Position numbers and translations under genes: made by a program. Of a stretch of 64,000 bases of DNA, positions 47,643 to 54,955 are shown in pieces; the stretch's first letter is position 1; the number at the start of each line of letters is the position of its first letter. Source of the DNA: Gammaproteobacteria bacterium HGW-Gammaproteobacteria-11 (GTDB taxonomy: Bacteria > Pseudomonadota > Gammaproteobacteria > Pseudomonadales > Pseudomonadaceae). The notes under the pieces were generated by a model that saw only the letters and a program-made list of their open reading frames with translations, did no database searches and had not been told where the DNA came from. The DNA is taken from NCBI GenBank assembly GCA_002840055.1, contig PGZJ01000002.1, positions 1 to 64,000 of the forward strand, given 5' to 3'.

Positions 47643-48224
47643 TTATTTTTTACCATGCTTTAGAAAGCTATTAGAAAGGATCGTGGACAAATAAATACGG
47701 GCGCGAGAAGAGAAAGTGCCTGGTATGAATCCCACATAAGGCTTGAACTGTGATAGAGATTTGTGGATTCGCTCTAAAGCAGACTCACTCAAATTATTTA
47801 TATATACGCAATACAGTGCTGTCCCATGAATAAACTCAAATTCCCTTGCAAGAACTAACGACTCTTCAAGCACTGAAAGTATGAATTGCTGATCATTTCC
47901 AATTAGATCACCACATTGCACACTATGATTTGATTTTATATCCAGAAGCGGTAGAAGCTGCTCCATTACGTCTAAACCATACCAGCATGACTCAATATCT
48001 TGTGAATCAAAGATGAATCCTGCTTCATGCCGATCCGTTCTAGGCACCAAGGCTGACCTCAAATCTTGATATTTAATTCCTTTCGCACTAAGGACATCTT
48101 CTGTTGTTGTTACCATACCTTGGATTTCGCGAAGCATCTCGCTCGGAGACAAACCAAAATAGTCCCGCATGGTCTCAAGCATAATGTGCCCGCGGGCATC
48201 GATTGTGTGTATAGATATACTCAT
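47643..48224 (-). CDS. Hypothetical cassette protein (first gene of a two-gene cassette)
   Basis: 193 residues, no family recognised. It has a soluble helical start (MLETMRDYFGLSPSEMLREI) and a conserved-looking central part. The start lies 14 bp after the GTTATCT core box of attC-like site B, with GTGAGAGA before the ATG, the typical position of a cassette gene. The downstream gene is 2 bp away. A two-gene cassette may be a toxin-antitoxin or partner pair; this is only a guess. Confidence 0.65.
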   Translation of the reverse strand: MSISIHTIDARGHIMLETMRDYFGLSPSEMLREIQGMVTTTEDVLSAKGIKYQDLRSALVPRTDRHEAGFIFDSQDIESCWYGLDVMEQLLPLLDIKSNHSVQCGDLIGNDQQFILSVLEESLVLAREFEFIHGTALYCVYINNLSESALERIHKSLSQFKPYVGFIPGTFSSRARIYLSTILSNSFLKHGKK

Positions 48225-48236
48225 GATCTCTCACAA

Positions 48237-48314
48237 AGATAACGCGAAGCACAGCGGCGGCCCGAAAGGGACGTCCGGCGGCCACCGGCCGCGAACTGGT
48301 GCGGCTGGTTATGA
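48237..48314 (-). other. attC-like site B
   Basis: A 78-bp imperfect palindrome. Minus-strand core boxes are TCATAAC (R'') and GTTATCT (R'), with spacers of five bases (CAGCC and TTCGC), L arms GCAC/GTGC with an extra C in L'', and a G+C-rich inner stem (GCGGCC/GGCCGC). The stop codon of the DUF6869-like gene lies in the R'' box. The orientation agrees with site A. Confidence 0.75.
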
Positions 48315-48659
48315 ATATTTTGTCTGGATCGCATGCACACGCTCCCATACAGCATCGGACATATTGTTGCGCCAAACCCCAGCCATAAGCTTTGCCATCT
48401 CTGGCATCTGGCGGGATGCAATTTCGATGCGCTCGAGAAATGCGGGGCCATGGAGAACGAAAAGATCTTCAAGCGGCCCTGCAGCCAAGTTTGAAAGTAC
48501 ATCTTCACTATTCGTTTCGGCCAGGACGTACAAGATATGTTGCCATGCCTGCTCTGGAGTATGGCGGACGAGGTCATCGAGCACCTCCCAAGCCCAGAAC
48601 AATTCCTTATCTCCAGTGACATGGTACTCAATCCATTTGCCACTCAGGCTTTGATCCAT
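48309..48659 (-). CDS. DUF6869-like cassette protein
   Basis: 116 residues, helical, with LLxLHGPAFLERIEIASRQMPEMAKLMAGVW, which resembles the small DUF6869 family from memory. The role of that family is unknown. Its stop codon overlaps attC-like site B. Upstream, 15 bp before the ATG, a minus-strand GTTATGA resembles a cassette junction. The gene is less AT-rich than the other cassette genes. Confidence 0.7.
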   Translation of the reverse strand: MDQSLSGKWIEYHVTGDKELFWAWEVLDDLVRHTPEQAWQHILYVLAETNSEDVLSNLAAGPLEDLFVLHGPAFLERIEIASRQMPEMAKLMAGVWRNNMSDAVWERVHAIQTKYS

Positions 48660-49095
48660 GCACCACCTTGATATTCATAACAGTGTGTTGGACCTACAGC
48701 TTTATGATCACATATCAGTGTCTTCTTTATGATCACGCTTTGACCGCAAGCGCAAATCTCAATTATCTCTAAAAAAATCATATATATAGCGCCCTCGCCA
48801 GCATAAGGCGATGTAATCGCGTGACTTCTTTATATCACTCATTTGTCTCTTCACTCTCTGACTACTCTAGCGCAGCGAGCATCAACCCAATTCGCGGACG
48901 CAATACCGCACGTTCCTGAGAGTTGGCTGCTCTCGGGGTATCTATCTGTTTTAAAGGGGGATGGCAGATTGTCCTTGTCTTGCTGGGGGCTGACTGCATT
49001 CCTTTGCCTGATTCGAGACTAGATCAGGGTTAGCCAGCTGTCCAAGGTTTTTTAGTGGCGCTTGGCCAGACCACTGTCACACCATCAAGACTGAC
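48660..49095. other. Intergenic region between cassettes and the beta-lactamase gene
   Basis: About 436 bp, AT-rich. It has a possible cassette core box (TCATAAC, 48675-48681) but no paired L and R boxes that form an attC. I see no gene or terminator here. Confidence 0.5.
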
Positions 49096-50001
49096 CTACT
49101 CCACAACGCCAAGATCCTCGACTAGAGCACGGCCAATATCAGCGATGGCAGCATTGCGCTCTTCCAGCGTCAGGGTGGTCCCGGTCAAATACACAGCGGC
49201 AACCACGGGACCATGGGTTGTTGCAGCTGAACCTTGCGGCCAGATCACGGCAACTATGCCGCGCGTGCCGTAACCCCCAGCGCCAGTGCGATCAGCAATT
49301 TGCCAGCCATCTGGAAGACTGGCACGCAAGAGTGGGCCGCCGACTTCGTTGTTGATCAACCAGGTTTTCAGCTGCTCTCGTGAGTTATTGGACAGGCTGT
49401 TGCCTAGCAGCAAGGTTTGCAGGCTTTTGGCTGCTGACGCAGGGCTGGTGGTGTCCTGTTCCTCACCGGGGCCGACGTAGTTCAGGTCAGGCTCATAGCG
49501 GTCCAGGCGAGTTGTGTTGTCACCGATTGAACGCATGAACTGGGTGAAGGCAGGTGGACCGCCGGTATTCTGGAGAGTCAGGTTTGCGGCGGTGTTGTCA
49601 CTTAACGAGGTTGAGGCTGCGCACAGCTCGAACAGCGTCATGCCGTTTCCACCAACGCGGTGTTGGGTAATGGGTGAGTAGTCTTGAAGGTCGCTTTCTT
49701 CGAATTGCACGCGACTATCGAGATCAATCTCCCCCTTGTCGGCTAGTGCGAGCAGGTGGGCGCAGGAAAACGCCTTGAAGGTGCTGGCCATAGGGAAGCG
49801 TTCGTTGCTGCGATGACTCCAGGTCAGGCCGCTATCAAGGTCAGTGATGCTGACGCCGACTCGGCCGCCGGTGGTGGCTTCTATGAAGGCGACGGTATCG
49901 GTTAGGGCGGTGCCGAATTCGGGGGTGGCTGCCGTGAGGGTGCTGACTGGGGTGATCAGGAGGCAGATGGTGAGGATGAGCGTGGTGGTTTTGGTGTTCA
50001 T
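49096..50001 (-). CDS. bla: Class A beta-lactamase, CARB/RTG type
   Basis: 301 residues with a signal peptide (ILTICLLITPVSTLTAA). Active-site motifs are complete: MASTFK (S70-x-x-K), SLSDNTAAN (S130-D-N), RYEPDLN (E166) and ADRTGAGGYG at the K/R234 position. Arginine 234 (RTG rather than KTG) marks the carbenicillin-hydrolysing CARB/PSE group, RTG subgroup. It would hydrolyse penicillins and carbenicillin in the periplasm. ATG 50001 follows AAAGGTGATCCCC. It lies next to the attC-like cluster but has no attC of its own. Confidence 0.92.
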   Translation of the reverse strand: MNTKTTTLILTICLLITPVSTLTAATPEFGTALTDTVAFIEATTGGRVGVSITDLDSGLTWSHRSNERFPMASTFKAFSCAHLLALADKGEIDLDSRVQFEESDLQDYSPITQHRVGGNGMTLFELCAASTSLSDNTAANLTLQNTGGPPAFTQFMRSIGDNTTRLDRYEPDLNYVGPGEEQDTTSPASAAKSLQTLLLGNSLSNNSREQLKTWLINNEVGGPLLRASLPDGWQIADRTGAGGYGTRGIVAVIWPQGSAATTHGPVVAAVYLTGTTLTLEERNAAIADIGRALVEDLGVVE

Positions 50002-50041
50002 GGGGATCACCTTTTGTGATTGCGAGGCCTAAGTCTTGCTC

Positions 50042-50065
50042 TTTGCCTTTATCAAAACAGGCAAA
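50042..50065. promoter_or_regulatory. 7-bp inverted repeat upstream of the beta-lactamase gene
   Basis: TTTGCCT and AGGCAAA are separated by ten bases. It could be an operator or a promoter-region hairpin. The remaining bases up to the hairpin cluster at 50212 show no gene. Confidence 0.35.
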
Positions 50066-50211
50066 AGTTGAAGCCTGCGCAGAGGAACGCCAAGACAAGA
50101 CAGTCTAAACCAAGACAGGAACTGCGGTTTGGGTGTCGTGTTTTGACTTCTATGCAGGCAGATAGATCCATAGCCCGTGCATTCTGACACTGAATGAGAG
50201 AGGGATTATTC

Positions 50212-50303
50212 GGCGCTTTGCGCCTCACCCCTACGGGGCCGTTGCAGCGTTGCTGCAACGTTCTTCGCCTGCCGGTGGCAGGCTCGTCGAACCGCGAGGG
50301 TTC
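50212..50303. repeat. Cluster of five perfect hairpins
   Basis: Five adjacent inverted repeats: GGCGC/GCGCC (50212-50224), CCCC/GGGG (50228-50238), CGTTGCAGC/GCTGCAACG (50240-50260), GCCTGCC/GGCAGGC (50267-50283) and GAACC/GGTTC (50289-50303). All have short loops. They follow the tRNA-Ser gene on its strand, after the terminator. Repetitive extragenic elements or a structured RNA are both possible. Confidence 0.55.
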
Positions 50304-50321
50304 TCGGCCGTCTTTCTCCGC

Positions 50322-50365
50322 ACAAATGAAAAGGCCCCAGCTTTCGCTGGGGCCTTTTCATTTGT
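50322..50365. terminator. Strong hairpin terminator after tRNA-Ser
   Basis: A perfect 20-bp stem (50322-50341 with 50346-50365) with loop TTTC. On the minus strand it lies directly after the tRNA 3' end (2-base gap) and includes GGGGCC followed by TTTTCATTT, so it should end the tRNA transcript. Confidence 0.85.
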
Positions 50366-50366
50366 C

Positions 50367-50457
50367 TGGCGGAGAGAGAGGGATTCGAACCCTCGATACG
50401 CTATTAACGTATACACACTTTCCAGGCGTGCTCCTTCAGCCACTCGGACACCTCTCC
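50367..50457 (-). tRNA. tRNA-Ser (anticodon GGA)
   Basis: The minus strand gives GGAGAGGTGTCCGAGTGG at the 5' end, anticodon loop CTGGAAAG (GGA), a long variable arm as in class II tRNAs, the T-arm GGGTTCGAATCCC, and the encoded CCA end. The acceptor stem is GGAGAGG with TCTCTCC (one G-T pair). It reads UCC and UCU serine codons. Confidence 0.98.
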
Positions 50458-50652
50458 GGATTCCTGGAGCCAGCCGGGGCTGGTTCCAAGGCGCGCTAAT
50501 GTACCGAAAGCGGCCTGCTTTGGCAAACGCTTTTTCCAGTGGGGCCAGTCGCTTGGGCGGCTGGGTGGTGGGACTGGCCGGTCGGTTTTATCTTGGTACA
50601 CTGTAGCCCTGATACGCGCCTTTCGGCGCCCTACCCCTGCGAGGATTTTTTC

Positions 50653-51342
50653 ATGAGCGAACTGGTTTCCTACGATTTTGCCGATGGCATTGCCCGGCTG
50701 GGTCTGAGCAATGGCAAGGTCAACGCCATTTCCCCCGCGGTGATCGAGGCCTTTAATGCGGCGTTGGACAAGGCCGAGCAGGATCGGGCGGTGGTGGTGA
50801 TCAGTGGTCAGCCAGGGATTCTGTCGGGTGGGTATGATCTGAAGGTGATGACCTCGGGTGCCGATGCGGCCAAGGCGCTGGTCGCGGCGGGTTCGACCTT
50901 GGCGCGGCGTATGCTGTCGCATCCCTTCCCGGTGGTGGTGGCCTGTACCGGTCATGCGGTGGCCAAGGGTGCCTTTATTCTGTTGTCTGCCGACTACCGT
51001 ATTGGGGTCGAAGGGCCATTCAAGCTGGGTTTGAATGAAGTGGCAATTGGCATGACCATGCATCACGTGGGTATTGAACTGGCCCGTGCGCGCCTGACCA
51101 ACAGTGCGTTCAACCGCTCGGTGATCAATGCCGAGATGTTTGATCCGGCGGATGCGGTGGATGCTGGCTTCCTGGACAAGATTGTGCCGGCCGAGCAACT
51201 GGAAGCGGCAACCATGGCCATGGCCCAGCAGTTGACCAAGCTGAACATGACCGCGCACCGCAATACCAAGCTGAAGACTCGCAAGGCGCTGCTTGAGTTA
51301 TTGGACCAATCTATCGAAATTGATAAGCAGCACAGTCTTTAA
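50653..51342 (+). CDS. Crotonase/enoyl-CoA hydratase family protein
   Basis: 229 residues of the crotonase fold. It starts LVSYDFADGIARLGLSNGKVNAISP, with the oxyanion-hole segments AVVVISGQPGILSGGYDLKVM and CTGHAVAKGAFILLSADYRIG. The catalytic glutamate region reads KLGLNEVAIGMT. The exact reaction cannot be told. ATG 50653 follows GCGAGGATTTTTTC. It is divergent from the tRNA gene and 88 bp before the YdjM-like gene. Confidence 0.9.
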   Translation: MSELVSYDFADGIARLGLSNGKVNAISPAVIEAFNAALDKAEQDRAVVVISGQPGILSGGYDLKVMTSGADAAKALVAAGSTLARRMLSHPFPVVVACTGHAVAKGAFILLSADYRIGVEGPFKLGLNEVAIGMTMHHVGIELARARLTNSAFNRSVINAEMFDPADAVDAGFLDKIVPAEQLEAATMAMAQQLTKLNMTAHRNTKLKTRKALLELLDQSIEIDKQHSL

Positions 51343-51430
51343 TCCCCGCGTTACGAATCGAATCGATTTGCCCATGCAGGCCGCAGGCGACTGGATTAAT
51401 CTGGTCGCCTGATTGATGTGAGATGCACTG

Positions 51431-52501
51431 ATGGATTCGATTACACAGGCAGTATTGGGGGCATCCATTCAGGGTGCCCTGCTCGGGCGTTGGCAGGGCC
51501 GCAAGGCGTTGCTGTATGGCGCCATGCTCGGCACCCTGCCGGACCTGGATGTGATGATCAACTTTGGCGATGCGGTCGCCAACATGACCTATCACCGTGG
51601 CTTCAGCCATTCCCTGTTTGTGCTTACTGCACTGAGTCTGGTGCTGGCCTGGCTGGTCAGGCGCTTTCGGCCGCACCCGGATTACACCTCGGTGCGTTTA
51701 TGGCTGTGCATCTGGCTGATTCTGGTGACCCATGTGTTGCTGGATGCCTTTACCAGTTACGGCACGCAGTTGTTCTGGCCGCTGACCACCCCGCCGGTGG
51801 CGATTTCCAGCATCTTTATCATTGACCCGCTGTACAGCGTGCCGTTGTTGCTGGCGGTGATTGTTGGTCTGCTGTTTGGTCTCAAGGGTCGCGGGCATGC
51901 CTGGCAGAAGGGCGCGCTGCTGTTCAGCAGTCTGTACCTGGTCAGCACCCTGGGCGGCAAGTTCATGGCCGAGCAGCAGCTGGAGCAGGCCTTGCAGCGC
52001 GACGGTATTCAGGCCGAACAGGTCTTTACCACGCCCACGCCCTTCAATACCCTTTTGTGGCGGGTGGTGGCGGTGGATGGCGATGACTATTACGAGGGAC
52101 TGGTGAGCTGGTTTGATCAGGCGCCGCCGGTACTGGAACGGCTGCCACGCAACGCCACACTGGCCAGCAAGGCGCTGGCCGAGTCGCCCCAGCATGAGCG
52201 CTTGCGCTGGTTCACCGGCGATGTGCTGCGCTATGACCTGATTGATGACCAGTGGGTGGTGACGGACCTGCGGCTGGGCATGACCGGTTATCACCCGTTC
52301 CGCTTTGCCCTGGCCTACCGCTCTTCGCTGGAGGGGCGCTTCAAGCCGATTGCCGAGGTTGAGCAGTGGCCATCCGGACCGCGCGATCTTAGCCGTCTGC
52401 GTGATTTGCGTGAACGCACCTTTGACAGCGATTACCCGCTGTCGCTGGCAGAACTGGCCAGTACGCTGGATGCCAGCGGTGACCTTGTACCCCGACCATA
52501 A
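51431..52501 (+). CDS. YdjM-like membrane-bound metal-dependent hydrolase
   Basis: 356 residues. It begins with the family start DSITQAVLGASIQGALLGRW and carries GTLPDLDVMINF and YHRGFSHSLFVL, metal ligands in membrane segments of the YdjM/DUF457 superfamily. At least four membrane helices lie in the first 200 residues; the rest is soluble. In E. coli YdjM is LexA-regulated; here no LexA box is visible. Its function remains unknown. Confidence 0.85.
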   Translation: MDSITQAVLGASIQGALLGRWQGRKALLYGAMLGTLPDLDVMINFGDAVANMTYHRGFSHSLFVLTALSLVLAWLVRRFRPHPDYTSVRLWLCIWLILVTHVLLDAFTSYGTQLFWPLTTPPVAISSIFIIDPLYSVPLLLAVIVGLLFGLKGRGHAWQKGALLFSSLYLVSTLGGKFMAEQQLEQALQRDGIQAEQVFTTPTPFNTLLWRVVAVDGDDYYEGLVSWFDQAPPVLERLPRNATLASKALAESPQHERLRWFTGDVLRYDLIDDQWVVTDLRLGMTGYHPFRFALAYRSSLEGRFKPIAEVEQWPSGPRDLSRLRDLRERTFDSDYPLSLAELASTLDASGDLVPRP

Positions 52502-52581
52502 GCAACGCTGATAAGGGGTCAAGCAGGCAGAATGGGCTGCGCTCTGCGATACTAGTCGCAGTTCATTCACAGGAAACTCGC

Positions 52582-53808
52582 ATGTCGGTCACGGCGCAGG
52601 CTCACAAGCAACAGGACAAACGCGGTCTGGCCATGGTCGCCGCCCTGCTGGCGATCTTTACCACCATCTTTGCCAGTAATCTGCCGACCCCGCTGTATTC
52701 CTTCTGGCAACTGCGCTGGGGCTTTTCGTCCACGGCGCTGACCGCTGTGTTCTCGGTCTATGTCCTGGGCGTGGTCGCCACCCTGCTGACGTTAGGCTCA
52801 CTGTCGGACAAGCTTGGCCGGCGCCAGATGATGATTCCCGGTTTGCTGTTTATCCTGGTTGGCGCCATCGCCTTTATGCTCGCCGAAGACATTTACGGGC
52901 TGGGTGTGGCGCGGATTCTGACCGGGATCGGCACCGGCATTGTCACGGGTGCGGCCTCGGCAGCGCTGGTGGAGCTGGAGCCGAACGAGAACTGGACCCG
53001 CGCCGCGACCCTCTCTGCCTTGTTCTTTACACTGGGCGCCTTTGCCGGGCCCACGGTCAGTTCGCTGGCCCTGTATTTTGGCGTCGGCGTCTTTGTCTGG
53101 CCCTTTCTGGTGATTGTCGCCCTGAGTGTAGCCAGCATCATGCTGCTGTTGCTGGCCCCCTGGCCGGCGCATATTGGCCGGGGTCAGGCGGATTTTCGTT
53201 TGCGCGCCTGGCGACCCACCACCATCAAGGTGCCACGCGAGATCATGGGGGCCTTTGCCTTTGCCGCTGCGGCGGTGTGCCTGGCCTGGTCCACCGGCAG
53301 TCTGTATGCCTCGCTGGGGCCTTCCCTGGCGATGAATCTGACCGGTATCAGTGACCGGGCGGTGGCCGGTCTGTTTGCTGCGGGCTGGCAGTTGATGGCG
53401 GGTATCAGCCAGTTCGCCTGCCAGCGCCAACCGGTCAATCGGCTGTTGATTGCCGGCCCAACCATTCTGATCACCGGATTGATGATCATGGCCGGTTCCG
53501 TGCTGCTGGGCTCGCCCGCGCTGTTTGCTCTGGCGACCCTGGCGACGGCTACCGGTGCCGGTGCCACCGGGGTGGTGGCGATTGCCTCGATCAATCAGGT
53601 GGCCCCGCCGGCCGAGCGCGGCGGGATTATCTCGGCCTTCTACCTGATGGCCTACCTGACCATGGCCTCGGTGGTACTGGGCGTGGGTTTTGTCAGCGAC
53701 CTGATCGGTTTCAGCACCACGGTGCTGGGCTTTACCACACTGATTTCACTGGCGGCCCTGGGCCTGATGATCAAGGCCGTACACAGTGGGCGTGCGGCGC
53801 TGTGGTAA
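52582..53808 (+). CDS. Major facilitator superfamily transporter
   Basis: 408 residues and about 12 membrane segments. It starts with the soluble TAQAHKQQDKRGLAMVAALL and has the MFS loop motif LGSLSDKLGRRQMMIPGL between helices 2 and 3, plus VAPPAERGGIISAFYLMAYL late in the second half. CAGGAAACTCGC precedes the ATG at 52582. The substrate is unknown; it is convergent with the AzlCD pair. Confidence 0.88.
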   Translation: MSVTAQAHKQQDKRGLAMVAALLAIFTTIFASNLPTPLYSFWQLRWGFSSTALTAVFSVYVLGVVATLLTLGSLSDKLGRRQMMIPGLLFILVGAIAFMLAEDIYGLGVARILTGIGTGIVTGAASAALVELEPNENWTRAATLSALFFTLGAFAGPTVSSLALYFGVGVFVWPFLVIVALSVASIMLLLLAPWPAHIGRGQADFRLRAWRPTTIKVPREIMGAFAFAAAAVCLAWSTGSLYASLGPSLAMNLTGISDRAVAGLFAAGWQLMAGISQFACQRQPVNRLLIAGPTILITGLMIMAGSVLLGSPALFALATLATATGAGATGVVAIASINQVAPPAERGGIISAFYLMAYLTMASVVLGVGFVSDLIGFSTTVLGFTTLISLAALGLMIKAVHSGRAALW

Positions 53809-53818
53809 TAGGCAGCTT

Positions 53819-54151
53819 TCAGAGGTTCCCTATTAGCCAGCGCCAGACAAAGAAGGCCACGAGTCCGCCCATGATGGTCAACAGCAGATTGCGCCGCCAG
53901 GCAGCCAGAGCTATAGCCACCAGACCACCCACCAGATAGGCGTTGCTCCAGTGCAGCGCCAGTGCCTGTCCCTCGGGGCTGAGCATGGCCGGGGCGATGA
54001 TCGCGGTCAGCACTGCCACCGGTACATAGTTCAGCGCCCGACTCACCAGCGGGCTGAAGCGCACGCGCTGGCCAGCGGCAAACAGGCTGTAGCGGATACC
54101 AAAGGTAATCAGCGCCATACCCAGCACCAACCCCCATTCAAAGGCGTTCAT
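53819..54151 (-). CDS. azlD: AzlD family branched-chain amino acid exporter subunit
   Basis: 110 residues with four membrane segments. It begins [22 protein letters not shown] with the AzlD signature [26 protein letters not shown]. It works with AzlC in exporting branched-chain amino acids. The two genes overlap by 14 bp (azlC first), typical of the pair. Confidence 0.93.
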   Translation of the reverse strand: MNAFEWGLVLGMALITFGIRYSLFAAGQRVRFSPLVSRALNYVPVAVLTAIIAPAMLSPEGQALALHWSNAYLVGGLVAIALAAWRRNLLLTIMGGLVAFFVWRWLIGNL

Positions 54152-54872
54152 CGGTCGCTCCCGGTTGGCTGGATTTGGCCGGACTCAGGTACTCGGCCAG
54201 CACCCCGGCCAGTACACCGGCCAGCGCGGCGAGCATCAGCCCAAGCTGATAGGGCAAGCCCCGTGCGGCCACGGCTACCGCCCCGGCGACCAGCGCCGAC
54301 AACAGCATGGGTCGGGTTTTCAGTAGCGGCACGACGATACCGATAAAGGTCGCGACCATGGCAAAGTCCAGCCCCCAGTCACGCATGCCCGGCAGTGCCT
54401 GACCGAGCAGAACACCGAGCAGGGTGCAGGCAAACCAGTTGCTGTACATGGCCACGCAGGAGCCAAGGAAGTACCAGTGCTTGTGCGTGGCTGCCACGCT
54501 GGCATCCAGGTAATGACGCTGGACCACGGCGTAGCTTTCATCGGTCAGCCAGAAGGCCAGCAGAATGCGCCAGCGCTGCGGTAAATGCCGCACATGCGGC
54601 AGCAGGCTGGCGCTGTAGAGCATATGCCGCAGGTTGACGATCAGGGTGGTCAGCAGGATCACCAGCAGGCCGGTGCCCGAGGCGATCAGCCCGACGGCAA
54701 TAAACTGCGCCGAGCCGGCAAACACCAGCGCCGACATGGCCAGGGTGGCGCCGGCAGACAATCCGGAGGAGACCGCCAGGGTGCCGAAGATGATGCCAAA
54801 GGGTAAGGCGCCCAGCAGCATGGGCAGGGTATCCCTGGCCCCCATGAGGGCGGCGCGGCTGGCTGTGGACAT
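54138..54872 (-). CDS. azlC: AzlC family branched-chain amino acid exporter subunit
   Basis: 244 residues with seven to eight membrane segments. It has the family signatures [20 protein letters not shown] and [17 protein letters not shown], followed by [15 protein letters not shown]. It forms an exporter with AzlD encoded downstream. GGGAGCACCTTGTC precedes the start. It lies 83 bp after the sensor kinase gene end, on the same strand. Confidence 0.93.
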   Translation of the reverse strand: MSTASRAALMGARDTLPMLLGALPFGIIFGTLAVSSGLSAGATLAMSALVFAGSAQFIAVGLIASGTGLLVILLTTLIVNLRHMLYSASLLPHVRHLPQRWRILLAFWLTDESYAVVQRHYLDASVAATHKHWYFLGSCVAMYSNWFACTLLGVLLGQALPGMRDWGLDFAMVATFIGIVVPLLKTRPMLLSALVAGAVAVAARGLPYQLGLMLAALAGVLAGVLAEYLSPAKSSQPGATDERL

Positions 54873-54955
54873 GACAAGGTGCTCCCGTTCAGAAGCACCT
54901 CACGCTAACAGCGGTACAGAATGGCAACAAGGTACAGTTGGTTAGTAACAGTCAC

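Larger units (their letters stand above)
46204..48681 (-). mobile_element. Integron-cassette cluster without an integrase
   Basis: Four unknown minus-strand genes, AT-rich against a G+C-rich chromosome, are separated by two attC-like sites in one orientation. A third core-like GTTATGA (minus) stands at 48675-48681 before the most upstream gene. Such CALIN clusters occur in Pseudomonas genomes. No intI gene or attI is in the window, so mobility would need an integrase elsewhere. Confidence 0.6.

Noticed and set aside
48660..49095. attC site for the beta-lactamase gene
   Set aside because: No paired R and L boxes were found after its stop; the lone TCATAAC is insufficient.
50195..50206. GAGAGAGGGATT repeated from the tRNA-Ser 3' end
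   Set aside because: Only 12 bases match, with no integrase or second border, so it is not supported as an attachment site.
50231..50443. 70-residue minus-strand frame across the tRNA-Ser region
   Set aside because: It is translated from the tRNA gene and its flanking hairpins and is a well-known type of spurious ORF.
50404..51258. 284-residue minus-strand frame opposite the crotonase gene
   Set aside because: It is antisense to a clear crotonase and crosses the tRNA gene, with a composition typical of shadow frames in G+C-rich DNA.
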